A stretch of DNA of 64,000 bases from Elstera cyanobacteriorum (GCF_002251735.1 NZ_NOXS01000025.1:1-64000); one strand, 5' to 3'; numbered from the stretch's first letter, positions 1-11,833 are shown. Numbers and translations are program-made. Notes: a model not told the origin generated them from the letters alone.

Positions 1-43
1 GCAAATACGTCGTCGCGGGTGATTCCACCCGCTCGGGATTTGC
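1..43. repeat. 43-nt palindromic repeat, copy 1
   Basis: The unit is bounded by the inverted hexamers GCAAAT (1-6) and ATTTGC (38-43) and has an inner inverted pair CGGGT/ACCCG. It ends next to the stop codon of the minus-strand lipoprotein gene, so it could act as that gene's 3' hairpin. A second copy of identical length lies at 39632-39674 with 33 of 43 bases identical by my alignment. The third base of the left arm and its partner in the right arm changed together (A-T to G-C), which supports selection for pairing. Confidence 0.5.
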
Positions 44-44
44 C

Positions 45-560
45 CTAATCGTTCACAATCTGCCAGCGGCCATCCGGGCGGCGGCAGGCGCGACCGATCC
101 CGGTTTCGGCCTTACCGTCCACATAGATCGTCTGTTCATACTCTTTGCACAGTGCCCCGCTTTGATCGCGGCCTTCGCGCGTTGGGGTGAAGGTGCCGCG
201 CGCCTCGCCCTGGTTCCAGGCAATCGATTGACCGATCTGGCCTTGGTCGAGCGCCCGGTTCCGTGCCATCATCGCCTGCTCGCACTGGCCTTTATCGATG
301 GAATTTCCCGCGAAGAAGCCCGCCGCAGCCCCTGCCAGCGCCCCAACGGCAATCGCCGCGCCCTGCGTGCTGCGCCCGGCGCCCCGGAAGGCCGACCCCA
401 AGAAAGCGCCGCCGGTTGCACCGGCCAGCGTGCCGCCGATGCGGCCCCAGCCCAATTCGCCGCAAGAATCGCCCAGCTGGCCCGACCCGCCCGGGTTTGC
501 GGCGCACCCCGCCAGCAGCAGCGCGGCAAGGCCGACGGCGGTCAATTTCGTGCCGATCAT
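45..560 (-). CDS. glycine-zipper outer membrane lipoprotein (17 kDa surface antigen-like)
   Basis: A 171-residue predicted lipoprotein. The N-terminus has a hydrophobic signal and the lipobox LLLAGC, so the mature protein should begin at Cys19 and be lipid-anchored. Residues about 40-90 are a Gly/Ala-rich stretch with small-residue spacing (GGTLAGATGGAFLGSAF), the glycine-zipper signature of the rickettsial 17 kDa antigen family. The C-terminal part is polar with two Cys and a CKEYEQTI segment resembling the family's end domain. The role is probably envelope structure or stability; no enzyme motif is visible. It stands alone; nothing upstream forms an operon with it. The family call is firm and the function is inference. 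Confidence 0.75.
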   Translation of the reverse strand: MIGTKLTAVGLAALLLAGCAANPGGSGQLGDSCGELGWGRIGGTLAGATGGAFLGSAFRGAGRSTQGAAIAVGALAGAAAGFFAGNSIDKGQCEQAMMARNRALDQGQIGQSIAWNQGEARGTFTPTREGRDQSGALCKEYEQTIYVDGKAETGIGRACRRPDGRWQIVND

Positions 561-696
561 TCTATGTCCCCAAAAACGGTCTCTGCGCCGGTCTAAGCCG
601 CAATCCTGTCGAAATTTCGGCAGAAGCGCATAGGGCGGATTCCAGCAGAATCCGCCCCAAGGAACAACTTACCTTTCTGTCACGAACCGGTTAGGC

Positions 697-2100
697 TCAG
701 GACAGAACATCGACGTAAAAACCCACGCCTTCGTACTTATACGTCGGCAGGCTACCGATGATAGTATCGCGCTCAGCCTCCGACGTGGTGAAGAAATGCG
801 ATCCCGTTGCGGTATTGAAGAAGCGGTATAATTCTTCCTGCGGCCCGCTATCCTTAGTATAGGCGCGGAAGCTGCTGCCTTGATATTCAAAATTAGCTAG
901 CGTTTTCTGGATATTGTTTCGCTCATCGACGCTGATCGTATAAAAATACGCGCCTGTGGATTTATTAAGGAAACGGAAAACCTCGAGCGAGCTAGCGGTA
1001 CTGCTTGCCGTCGCGAAGGCCATGCCTTCGTCTTCCATATTCGCCGCGTTCATCCGAAGCTGATAGGCTTCTTGGTTAGATCCGGTCATAAAATGCGTGC
1101 CGGTATCCTTATTGTAGAACCGATGCACGCCCTTGGTTAGGCCAGCGAGATCTTCGATCCAATAAAAGTCGTTCCCAATTTTCATCCGCTCGACAGAGAC
1201 AAGAGTGTCTGTATACCCCCGCCCTTTGACGATATAACCGCCCGATCCGGCCGAATAGGTTACAGTATACTCGCTGCGACTGCCGGCATAAACCGCAGTA
1301 TCGGTGCCATAACCCGCGCGCAATGTTACCGACTGCGAAGTTGGTTCAAAATGAACACGCAGACTATCCGACTGATTGGTACCAATACCGAGGTCAGCCA
1401 TTATAGCCTTTTCGAGGGGGCTAATGACGTCGCGAACACCCTGTTGGGCGTAAGCCGCCATCAGTTCATTATTTAAGTCACTGCCAACCCCATCGAGGTT
1501 GCCAAGGTGGTAAACGCTCTCACGATCAAGGGGGACGTTACCGCCGTAGTAACTACGGGCATTTTCTCCTGTGAAATACGGTTGCCCATTGCTGTAAGAG
1601 ACAAATTCATCAAAAACCGTTCGGGCTGAATTATACGGCCTACCAGTTTCTGCATTTATGTTTCCAGTAAAACCCAAGCCGTGAAGGATTTCGTGAACCA
1701 TTGTAGAGATGAAATCGATCCTGTCCCCTGGAATATCTCCGGAGTCCCAGGGGCTTGAGTCAAAGAAAAAACGTTCAAATTTTTGAGTATTAATATAAAT
1801 ATCGATGTCATCGGCGCTGCCGTTCTTATCGATACCTGTACGTAACTGATAGGCTAGCGATGTGTCATAGATGTATTTCCCGCCAGTCGCACCAACATAA
1901 AGATACGAGCTTGGTTCAGCACCGGCCAGCGTCGTACTGTTCTCCGAGAAAGCCGTTACTGCAATTTGGAGTTTGGCATCCCCGGCGAGGACTGAGGAAA
2001 GCGAGGCTAACGCTGCATCAATGCCAGCCAAGACTCGGCTTTGGTACGAACCCAAACTTGCACCATAGCCATAAACTTTATAAGTCGCCGTGATTGCCAT
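697..2100 (-). CDS. secreted-type zinc metalloprotease with C-terminal DUF5648 repeats
   Basis: 467 residues. The motif HEILHGLGF (His136, Glu137, His140) is a zincin active site. The usual third ligand of HExxHxxGxxH is not at its expected place (Gly146), so His198 in a YHLGN segment may serve instead; that is inference. Residues 276-305 look like the segment before the secretion signal of type I-exported proteins (TVTY...DTLVSVERM). Three tandem units of about 45 residues follow (about 324-362, 372-413, 423-464), each with a YRFxNxxTGxHFxT-type core typical of DUF5648. There is no N-terminal signal peptide. The gene and its 220-base upstream region are visibly richer in A/T than the neighbours, which suggests acquisition. 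No transporter gene is nearby. Confidence 0.65.
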   Translation of the reverse strand: MAITATYKVYGYGASLGSYQSRVLAGIDAALASLSSVLAGDAKLQIAVTAFSENSTTLAGAEPSSYLYVGATGGKYIYDTSLAYQLRTGIDKNGSADDIDIYINTQKFERFFFDSSPWDSGDIPGDRIDFISTMVHEILHGLGFTGNINAETGRPYNSARTVFDEFVSYSNGQPYFTGENARSYYGGNVPLDRESVYHLGNLDGVGSDLNNELMAAYAQQGVRDVISPLEKAIMADLGIGTNQSDSLRVHFEPTSQSVTLRAGYGTDTAVYAGSRSEYTVTYSAGSGGYIVKGRGYTDTLVSVERMKIGNDFYWIEDLAGLTKGVHRFYNKDTGTHFMTGSNQEAYQLRMNAANMEDEGMAFATASSTASSLEVFRFLNKSTGAYFYTISVDERNNIQKTLANFEYQGSSFRAYTKDSGPQEELYRFFNTATGSHFFTTSEAERDTIIGSLPTYKYEGVGFYVDVLS

Positions 2101-2116
2101 AATCTAAACATTCCAC

Positions 2117-2134
2117 CGGAGAGATAGGTCTCCG
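2117..2134. promoter_or_regulatory. palindrome upstream of the metalloprotease gene
   Basis: CGGAGA-N6-TCTCCG is a perfect 6-base inverted repeat 17 bases upstream of the metalloprotease start codon. It lies within an A/T-rich 221-base divergent intergenic region shared with the maleylacetoacetate isomerase gene. It could be an operator or a leader hairpin; the short arms allow chance occurrence. Confidence 0.3.
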
Positions 2135-2321
2135 ATAAATCGCTAAAATGCGGATCTTTTGCAAGGGAAAAATATTAACGCGAGGTTAAGGGTGATGTTT
2201 GAATGCTATTGTATTTTAGGATTTAGTGTAACACTCCAGGCATCTGCGTAGCATGATATGGTGTATGAGGAGAAAATTGTTTCATGTTTCCGTGTAACTT
2301 TATCTTAAGTGAGCGAAGGGT

Positions 2322-2969
2322 ATGAAACTATTCGATTATTACAGATCGTCCGCCGCGTATCGTCTTCGGATCGCCCTGGCGTTGAAAGGGATCCCGGCAG
2401 AGCAGGTGTCGTGCCACCTGCGGCATGGCGAGCAGCATAGCCCGGCGTATCGCAGGCTCAACCCACAAGGGCTGGTACCAAGCCTTACGGTGGGGGAGAC
2501 TGTGCTAACCCAGTCGCTGGCGATTCTGGAGTATCTTGACGAGACGCACCCAGAACCGCCGTTGCTACCGGGGGATGCTTTGGGCCGGGCACGGGTGCGC
2601 AGTCTCGCCCAGCTTGTTGCCTGTGATATCCACCCGCTCAATAACCTGCGGGTGTTGAAATACCTCAAAGACCCGCTCGGCCAGTCCCAGGTCACTATTG
2701 ATGCCTGGATCGGCCATTGGATTTTGGAGGGGTTCGCCGCGCTCGAAACCCGCTTGGCGCGGGACAGCGATACCGGGTCTTGGTGCCACGGCAACACGCC
2801 CGGTCTGGCGGACTGCGTTCTGATCCCCCAGCTTTACAACGCCCGCCGCTTTTCCGTGCCGCTGGAGGCATTTCCGACGCTACTACGGATTGACGCTCAA
2901 GCCGCGGCGCACCCTGCCTTTCACGCGGCGCATCCGGCACAGCAACCGGACGCCGAGCCGGGCGCGTAA
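2322..2969 (+). CDS. maiA: maleylacetoacetate isomerase / zeta-class glutathione S-transferase
   Basis: 215 residues, the usual length for the family. The N-terminal thioredoxin-like domain opens with YYRSSAAYRLRIALALKG, matching the SSxxxRxRIAL glutathione-binding motif of zeta-class GSTs. The middle carries the ACDIHPLNNLRVLKYL segment characteristic of bacterial maleylacetoacetate isomerases. The enzyme isomerises maleylacetoacetate to fumarylacetoacetate in tyrosine/homogentisate breakdown, using glutathione. No hmgA or fumarylacetoacetase gene is in the window, so the pathway role is inferred from the family only. The Cys of the SSC motif is replaced by Ala, as in a number of bacterial members. 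It is transcribed toward rne. Confidence 0.8.
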   Translation: MKLFDYYRSSAAYRLRIALALKGIPAEQVSCHLRHGEQHSPAYRRLNPQGLVPSLTVGETVLTQSLAILEYLDETHPEPPLLPGDALGRARVRSLAQLVACDIHPLNNLRVLKYLKDPLGQSQVTIDAWIGHWILEGFAALETRLARDSDTGSWCHGNTPGLADCVLIPQLYNARRFSVPLEAFPTLLRIDAQAAAHPAFHAAHPAQQPDAEPGA

Positions 2970-2980
2970 CCCCTAAAAAA

Positions 2981-3007
2981 GAAACCGCCCCGGGAAGGGG
3001 CGGTTTC
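2981..3007 (-). terminator. intrinsic terminator of rne
   Basis: A perfect 11-bp stem (2981-2991 with 2997-3007) and a 5-nt loop. On the minus strand it is followed by six T residues, so it terminates rne, whose stop lies 22 bases upstream. The stem is symmetric enough to also slow transcription coming from the convergent maiA gene. Confidence 0.85.
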
Positions 3008-3028
3008 CTGAGGCGTGAGGGGTAGCGC

Positions 3029-5734
<2,706 letters not shown>

Positions 5735-6329
5735 GTAAATTATGCTCCGGCAAACCTTCCGGGGCCAGCAGATCGGTCCGCCGTCGCAGTGCGGGGCGGG
5801 GGCAGCCTGAGGTCATCCCTGGGGTTTGAAATAAAGTCGGAACCGTAAAACGGTCCATTGTCCCCACCCGAACAGCAGCCAAGGCGGCAAAAGCCCCCTT
5901 GGGCATCGGGTTTAAGCTGCGGTGACCGCGCGCGTTGGACACTAGACTGACGGCTCCTGGGTTAGACGCAAGACCATCTCGCGAAACCTGTGGGGCGCAA
6001 ACCCAGGGGACGGCGACCTACCGGACGCCTCAACCGGATCTCAGCCCCCTGCGGCGGGAATGGTTCTTCCGCCAGAGCAGGGCCGATCCGCTCTCACCGA
6101 GCCGATAAGCCAACGACCGAAGATTTTCGGGTTGGCCTTGAAGCCCCCGCCGATCCCGGACATGCGCTGTTACAATAGGGATAAGTGTGCAGCGCCACAA
6201 TCAGATTCCGCAGGCGGCAGAAAGATTTACGGAAAAGGGCGGATGTGTCTTACGCAGGCCGGGGACAATCCTGCCTAAGGGGCGGATGCCGGGTTGCGCG
6301 AGGCCTTAGGCGCGGGCATTCTCTGCGCC
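5735..6329. other. rne leader and rne/amiC divergent intergenic region
   Basis: A 595-base stretch with no convincing gene. On the minus strand it should contain a long rne leader. Three hairpins are visible: 5839-5856 (ACCGT/ACGGT arms), 5879-5902 (CCAAGG/CCTTGG arms with an inner GGC-AAAA-GCC) and about 6111-6136 (CCAAC...GTTGG with CCGAA/TTCGG). Long structured leaders that let RNase E cleave its own mRNA are known from E. coli; that this leader does the same is inference. The right end carries the amiC promoter region, which I could not define. Confidence 0.5.
6172..6200 (-). promoter_or_regulatory. candidate rne promoter
   Basis: On the minus strand TTGTGG (plus 6195-6200) and TATTGT (plus 6172-6177) are separated by exactly 17 bases, as in a sigma-70 promoter of moderate strength. 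Transcription would start near 6165 and give a leader of about 430 nt. The -35 match is only partial, so this is tentative. Confidence 0.35.
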
Positions 6330-7976
6330 ATGACCGCTCTTCGTTCCCGCTTCGGCTTTTTGTTCGGTGCGCTGGCGCTGCTGCCCGGCCTTGTCGTTTC
6401 CTTGCCCGCGTGGGCGGAAGCGGTGGCGAGCGGCTGGCGGGTAGGGGTGCGCGACGGCGGCGTCACACGGTTCGTGCTCGATGTGTCGGAACCGGTGACG
6501 GTCCGTGCCCAGCCGCGCGGCCCGGACCGGGTCTTTATCGATCTTTCGGGTGTGACCTTGCGGCTTGAGGATGCACCGCCGCGCGGCGGTTTGATCCAGC
6601 GCGCGGTGACGACGCTCGATGCCAGCGGCAAGCGCGGTATCGAACTGGTGCTCACCCGGTCGGCGCAAATCCAGGCGGCCAGCCTATTCCCGCCCGAGGG
6701 CCAGCAGCGCTATCGCTTGGTGGTCGATCTCGTGCCGGGAACCCCGGCACCGGTAACGCAAAGCGCCCCGCCGGTCTCATCGAATGCCCCCCTGGGGTTA
6801 TCCGCCCCGCTGATGAATACGCCTGTGGCCCCGGCGCCCACGGGCAATGCGCCGATCCCGCTGACCGGCCTCGGTCCGGCGGGGACCGCTGGGTTGCCAC
6901 CGGTCACGGAAACGCCGGGGGTGCGGTTACCCAACCGCCAAGCAACTGCGGGGCCGTCACCATTTTCAGCCCCGCCCGCGCAACCCGCCTATACTCCGGG
7001 CGCCCCGCTGCCGACGCCGCCTGCACCGGTGCCGCCGCCTGCTGTGCCGCGCCCGAAGGTTCAGGCCGAACCGCTCGGGCTGCCGCAACCGGCGCCGGTC
7101 CCGCAAGAAAGCGTGGTCCCATCGCAACCGCCGGGGGCGCTGCTCGGCGCCCGCCCGCTAGACGCGGCGCCGAAGGCGGGCGGGGCGGTGTACGAGCGTG
7201 CGCCTTATCAGGCGGTGCGGGTGATCATCCCGCTCGGCCCGCCACGCTTCACGCCGTCCCCCGTTGCGGTTCCCGAAGCCGATCTGCCGGTGATCATGGT
7301 CGATGCTGGGCACGGCGGCAAAGACCCCGGCGCCACCTCCTATTCCGGCAAGTTCGAAAAAGATATCGTGCTGGCCTACGCCCGCGCCATCCGCGCCCAG
7401 TTGGAGGCAACGGGCCGCTATCGCGTGTTCCTGACCCGCGACGGTGACGAATTGCTGCCGCTGCGCGACCGGGTAGCCTTGGCTCGGAGTGAAAGCGCCG
7501 CCCTGTTCATCTCCATCCATGCCGATGCGCTGGCCGACCGCAGCGTGTCCGGCATGTCGGTCTATACCCTGTCCGACAAAGCATCGGATCGAGAAGCGGA
7601 AGCCCTGGCTGCGAAAGAAAATAAGGCCGACATTATCACCGGCGCCGATCTATCGGGGGCGACCGGCACGGCCGCATCGATCCTGATCGATATCGCCCAG
7701 CGCGATTCGCGGGCGGCGTCTCGCCAGTTCGCCACCCAGCTTGCGGGGGAGCTGCGGCGCGAAACCGCCCAGGTCAATAATACCGTCCGTTCGGCGGGGT
7801 TTGCCGTGCTGACGGCGCCCGATATGCCTTCTGTCTTGCTCGAACTCGGTTATCTCTCGAACCCGGAGGATGAACGGCGGATTTTGTCGCCGGAGTTTCG
7901 CGAGAAGATCGCGGCGGGCGTTGTGCGCGCCATCGACGCCATCCGCCCGACCTTGACGCGCGCCCGGGCGGGCTGA
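6330..7976 (+). CDS. amiC: N-acetylmuramoyl-L-alanine amidase with AMIN domain
   Basis: 548 residues from the ATG at 6330; an in-frame TTG at 6294 is less likely because the ATG begins directly with a signal peptide ending near AWAEA. An AMIN domain (about 35-125, envelope targeting) is followed by a long Pro/Ala linker (about 130-300) and an Amidase_3 catalytic domain. Zinc ligands and the catalytic Glu are all present: His328 in DAGHGG, Glu343, His397 in SIHAD and Glu505 in LELGYLSN. The periplasmic enzyme splits the amide between MurNAc and the stem peptide, chiefly during septum cleavage. It sits directly upstream of the PBP1A gene, pairing a wall hydrolase with a wall synthase. Confidence 0.92.
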   Translation: MTALRSRFGFLFGALALLPGLVVSLPAWAEAVASGWRVGVRDGGVTRFVLDVSEPVTVRAQPRGPDRVFIDLSGVTLRLEDAPPRGGLIQRAVTTLDASGKRGIELVLTRSAQIQAASLFPPEGQQRYRLVVDLVPGTPAPVTQSAPPVSSNAPLGLSAPLMNTPVAPAPTGNAPIPLTGLGPAGTAGLPPVTETPGVRLPNRQATAGPSPFSAPPAQPAYTPGAPLPTPPAPVPPPAVPRPKVQAEPLGLPQPAPVPQESVVPSQPPGALLGARPLDAAPKAGGAVYERAPYQAVRVIIPLGPPRFTPSPVAVPEADLPVIMVDAGHGGKDPGATSYSGKFEKDIVLAYARAIRAQLEATGRYRVFLTRDGDELLPLRDRVALARSESAALFISIHADALADRSVSGMSVYTLSDKASDREAEALAAKENKADIITGADLSGATGTAASILIDIAQRDSRAASRQFATQLAGELRRETAQVNNTVRSAGFAVLTAPDMPSVLLELGYLSNPEDERRILSPEFREKIAAGVVRAIDAIRPTLTRARAG

Positions 7977-8086
7977 CCCTTTCGGCGCTGCAACCCGGCT
8001 TTGCGTTCCCGGCGTCAAGATTCCGTCTTACCCTGGCCATTTTCTGCTAAGAACATGCGGAAAATAGGAAGGGTTCGGGCCTGACG

Positions 8087-10639
8087 ATGCGGACTTGGTT
8101 CATCGCGTTTCTTTCGCTGCTGCTGATCGGCACCCTGGCGGCGCTGGGCGGCTTCGTTTGGCTGCTGCGCTACTATGGCGACCAACTGCCGGACCATCAG
8201 AAGCTAGCGGAATATAAGCCGCCGATCGTCTCGCGCGTTTATGCGGGGGATGGGCGGCTGATGGCGGAATTTGCCGCCGAAAAGCGCGTTTTCGTTCCCA
8301 TCGCCCTGATCCCGCCGCGCGTGAAGCAGGCTTTTGTGTCGGCGGAAGATCAGAATTTCTATACCCACCCGGGCATCGATGCGATGGGGCTGGCCCGTGC
8401 GATGGTGCAGAACCTCGGCTATTACCTATCTGGGCGGCGGCTGATTGGGGCTTCGACCATCACTCAGCAGGTAACGCGCAGCTTTTTGCTGAGCAATGAG
8501 CGAACGATGGACCGTAAGATCAAGGAAATGATCTTGTCGATCCGTATCGAACAGGCGCTGACCAAAGACCAGATCCTCGAACTCTACTTGAATGAAATTT
8601 ACCTCGGCTCGATTGGCGGGCAGGGCGCTTATGGGGTGGCGGCGGCGGCGCTGACCTACTTCAACAAGCCGCTTGATCAGCTCACCATTGGCGAAGCAGC
8701 TTATCTGGCAGCTCTGCCGAAAGCGCCGTCGAACTATAATCCCTTCACTCAGAACGACCGCGCCCGCGCCCGCCGCGACTATGTGATCGAGCGGATGCGC
8801 GAAGACGGGTATATCACGGCTGAAGAGGCGACGGCGGCCAAGCAGGAAGCGTTGAAGGTTCAGCGCCGCGACGCCGATGAAACCGTCAAAGCCGATTATT
8901 TCGCCGAAGAAGTGCGCCGCGAGCTGGTGGCGCGCTATGGCGAAGAGGGGGCCTATCGTGGCGGTTTGACCGTGCGCGCCTCCCTCGACCCGCGCTTGCA
9001 GGAAATCGCCGACCGGGTGTTCCGGAACGGTCTGGTGCGCTATGACCGCCGCCACGGTTGGCGCGGCCCAGTCGATAAGGCTGTACCGGTGAACGATTGG
9101 GAAAAGACGCTGCTGGCCCGGAGCCTTCCCGGCGGGGCGGGGGATTGGCATTTGGGGCTGGTGCTGAAAGTCAGCGATACGGCGGCGGATATCGGCGTGC
9201 GCGTCTCGAAGAGCGAAACGAAGCAAGGCAAAATCCCGTTATCGGAACTCGCCTGGGCGCGGCCCGTGTTGCCGGAACAGAAGGTCGGCGCGCCGCCGAA
9301 GAAAGTATCGGACGTACTGACGGTCGGCGACCTTATCTTGGTCGAACCGGTCACCACGGCGGCGGACGGCAAGACCAAATATCCCGCCGATACCTACGGC
9401 CTGCGCCAAATTCCCGACGTGTCGGGCGGGCTTGTTGCGATGGACCCGCACACTGGGCGCGTGCTGGCGCTGGTGGGTGGTCTTAGCTTCGATCAAAGCC
9501 AGTTTAACCGCGCCACCCAGGCGAAGCGTCAGCCGGGGTCGAGCTTCAAGCCCTTCGTTTATATGGCGGCTTTTGAAGACGGTTATACGCCCGCCTCCAT
9601 CGTGCTGGATGCGCCCTTCGTGATGGATGATGGATCGGGCAAGAAGTGGCGTCCCGAGAATTACACCGAAAAATTCTACGGCCCCTCGTCGCTGCGGCTG
9701 GGGATCGAACAAAGCCGTAACCTGATGACCATTCGTCTTGCCTCCGCCATCGGGATGGAGAAGGTGGTCGATATTGCCGCCCGCTTCGGCATTACCGACA
9801 ATCTGCCGCCGCTGCTGTCGATGTCCCTCGGCGCTGGGGAAAGCACGCCGCTGAAAATGGCGGCGGCTTACGCGATGATCGCCAATGGCGGAAAGAAGGT
9901 CCTGCCCACGGTGATCGACCGCGTGCAGGACCGCTACGGCCAGACGATCTTCAAGCATGATCCGCGCGTCTGCGAGAATTGCGCGCTCGATACCTATGAC
10001 GGCGGTATGCCGCCCTACCCGGCGGATAACCGCCCGCAGGTGATCGACGCGGCGACGGCCTATCAGATGACCTCGATCCTCGAAGGCGTCGTGCAGCGCG
10101 GCACTGGGGCTGCGGTCGGTGCGGCACTAAAGCGCCCGCTGGCAGGCAAGACCGGCACCAGCAACGATAGTTTTGACAATTGGTTCGTCGGCTATTCGCC
10201 CGATCTGGTGGTCGCAACCTACATCGGCTTCGATCAGCCGCGCACTCTGGGCAAGACCGAAACTGGCGGCGGCAATATGGCGCCAATCTTCCGCGATTTC
10301 ATGAAGGAAGCGCTGGATGGGGTGCCGCCGATTCCCTTCCGCGTGCCGCCGGGGCTGCGCATGGTGCGGGTGAACCGCGAAACCGGCAAGCTGGCGACGC
10401 CGGGCGACCCCAAAGCGATCTTCGAAGCCTTCAAGCCGGGCACCGAGCCGGGGGCGAACGATAATGACGATGCAGACCCCTTGCTCGGCGACCTGCCGCA
10501 AGGCTATAGCCTGACCCCCGTGCCGGGCGGCGAAGGCGGGGCAACCGATCCGGCAGCCCCGGCTCCGGTTGCGGGCGATGCCCCGGTGCCGGTTCCCGTC
10601 CCGGTGCCGAGTTCGGGCAATCTCGGCGGTATTTACTAA
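8087..10639 (+). CDS. mrcA: penicillin-binding protein 1A, bifunctional transglycosylase/transpeptidase
   Basis: 850 residues. One N-terminal membrane anchor (about 4-28) is followed by a GT51 transglycosylase domain with catalytic Glu87 in the SAEDQNFYTHPG motif, an OB-like insert (about 330-450) and a transpeptidase domain. The transpeptidase motifs are Ser485-S-F-Lys, SRN and Lys688-TGT. It polymerises lipid II and crosslinks peptidoglycan at the outer face of the inner membrane. The C-terminal tail is rich in Pro and Ala with low complexity. It lies 110 bases after amiC on the same strand, and prfB begins 24 bases after its stop, so all three could share transcripts. Confidence 0.95.
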   Translation: MRTWFIAFLSLLLIGTLAALGGFVWLLRYYGDQLPDHQKLAEYKPPIVSRVYAGDGRLMAEFAAEKRVFVPIALIPPRVKQAFVSAEDQNFYTHPGIDAMGLARAMVQNLGYYLSGRRLIGASTITQQVTRSFLLSNERTMDRKIKEMILSIRIEQALTKDQILELYLNEIYLGSIGGQGAYGVAAAALTYFNKPLDQLTIGEAAYLAALPKAPSNYNPFTQNDRARARRDYVIERMREDGYITAEEATAAKQEALKVQRRDADETVKADYFAEEVRRELVARYGEEGAYRGGLTVRASLDPRLQEIADRVFRNGLVRYDRRHGWRGPVDKAVPVNDWEKTLLARSLPGGAGDWHLGLVLKVSDTAADIGVRVSKSETKQGKIPLSELAWARPVLPEQKVGAPPKKVSDVLTVGDLILVEPVTTAADGKTKYPADTYGLRQIPDVSGGLVAMDPHTGRVLALVGGLSFDQSQFNRATQAKRQPGSSFKPFVYMAAFEDGYTPASIVLDAPFVMDDGSGKKWRPENYTEKFYGPSSLRLGIEQSRNLMTIRLASAIGMEKVVDIAARFGITDNLPPLLSMSLGAGESTPLKMAAAYAMIANGGKKVLPTVIDRVQDRYGQTIFKHDPRVCENCALDTYDGGMPPYPADNRPQVIDAATAYQMTSILEGVVQRGTGAAVGAALKRPLAGKTGTSNDSFDNWFVGYSPDLVVATYIGFDQPRTLGKTETGGGNMAPIFRDFMKEALDGVPPIPFRVPPGLRMVRVNRETGKLATPGDPKAIFEAFKPGTEPGANDNDDADPLLGDLPQGYSLTPVPGGEGGATDPAAPAPVAGDAPVPVPVPVPSSGNLGGIY

Positions 10640-10663
10640 GCGTAGACTTAAGGAAAGAACATC

Positions 10664-11774
10664 ATGCGTGCCGAAATCACGGCGATCCACGATCACATCA
10701 AGCAGCAACTTGAGCTGCTGAGGAGGGGTCTTTGACTGGGATGTCTCTGTCGCCCGTCTAAACGAACTCACCGACGCCGCTAACGATCCCGACCTGTGGA
10801 ACGATCAGGCCAAGGCGCAAAGCCTGCTGAAAGAAAAGACCGCGCTGGAACGCAAGGTCGGCGGCTATCGCGGCATCGAAAACCAGCTTGCCGATGCGCT
10901 CGGCCTGCTCGAGCTCGCGGAACTAGAGGGCGATGCCGATCTGGTCGGGGAAGCCGAAGCGGCGCTGGAAGCCCTGAAGGTCGAAGCCGATAAGCGCGTG
11001 CTGGAAAGCCTGCTGTCCGGCGAAGCCGATAGCAATGATTGCTATCTCGAAGTCAATGCGGGGGCAGGCGGCACCGAGGCTCAGGATTGGGCCAATATCA
11101 TGCTGCGCATGTATACCCGCTGGGCGGAACGGCGCGGCTTTAAGGTCGAACTGCTGGAAGAAAGCCCCGGCGAAGAAGCGGGCCTGAAATCGGCGACAAT
11201 CCAGATCACTGGCCTCAATGCCTATGGCTGGCTGAAGACCGAAAGCGGCGTGCATCGCTTGGTGCGCATTTCGCCCTTCGATAGCCAGGCGCGGCGGCAC
11301 ACTAGCTTTTCGTCAGTTTGGGTCTACCCGGTGGTGGACGATAATATCGAGGTGGAGGTTCTGGATAAGGATCTGCGCATCGATACCTTCCGGGCTTCGG
11401 GCGCGGGCGGGCAGCACGTCAATAAGACGGAAAGCGCCATCCGCATTACCCATATGCCGACTGGTATCGTTGTTGCCTGTCAGTCCGACCGCTCCCAGCA
11501 CCGTAACCGCGCAACGGCAATGCAAATGCTGAAAGCCCGCCTGTACGAGCGGGAACTGCAAGAGCGGGAAGCGAAAGCGGCGGCGGCCAATGCCACCAAG
11601 ACTGAGATCGGCTGGGGCCATCAAATCCGCTCCTACGTCTTGCAGCCCTACCAGATGGTCAAGGACCTGCGCACTGGGGCCGAAATGGGCAATTCCGGCG
11701 CGGTGCTGGATGGCGATATCGACCTGTTCCTCGAAGCCGCTCTGGCGGCACGGGTGGGGACGACGGCGCCTTAA
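10664..11774 (+). CDS. prfB: peptide chain release factor 2, with programmed +1 frameshift
   Basis: A 23-codon first frame starts at ATG 10664 and stops at TGA 10733-10735. Decoding shifts +1 at CTT-TGA-C and continues in the frame of 10734 to TAA 11772-11774, giving about 369 residues. RF2 hallmarks are the SPF stop-recognition tripeptide (203-205) and GGQ (248-250) in [12 protein letters not shown], which triggers peptide release at UAA and UGA. Gene finders that ignore the shift would start falsely at 10998. The organisation is the classic RF2 autoregulatory switch: low RF2 lets the ribosome shift instead of terminating at UGA. An intrinsic terminator follows. Confidence 0.96.
10721..10736 (+). 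promoter_or_regulatory. prfB programmed +1 frameshift site
   Basis: The site reads AGGAGG-GGT-CTT-TGA-C. AGGAGG acts as an internal Shine-Dalgarno sequence at short spacing, CTT can slip to TTT, and UGA followed by C is a poor stop. This matches the conserved bacterial RF2 recoding signal in every part; only the codon between Shine-Dalgarno and slip site (GGT rather than TAT) differs from E. coli. Confidence 0.95.
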
Positions 11775-11796
11775 GCCGAGCACGTGATTGGATGTG

Positions 11797-11829
11797 ATAG
11801 CCCGGCCCTGTGCCGGGCTATTCGTTTTT
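11797..11829 (+). terminator. intrinsic terminator of prfB
   Basis: A perfect 10-bp stem (11797-11806 with 11812-11821) and a 5-nt loop, followed by TCGTTTTT. It starts 22 bases after the prfB stop codon. Confidence 0.88.
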
Positions 11830-11833
11830 GGGA

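Noticed and set aside
5990-6278. Small open frames in the rne leader
   Set aside because: No Shine-Dalgarno or recognisable sequence; they lie in a hairpin-rich leader.
10998-11774. A 258-residue RF2 starting at 10998
   Set aside because: It would lack the N-terminal domain; the true start is 10664 with a +1 frameshift.
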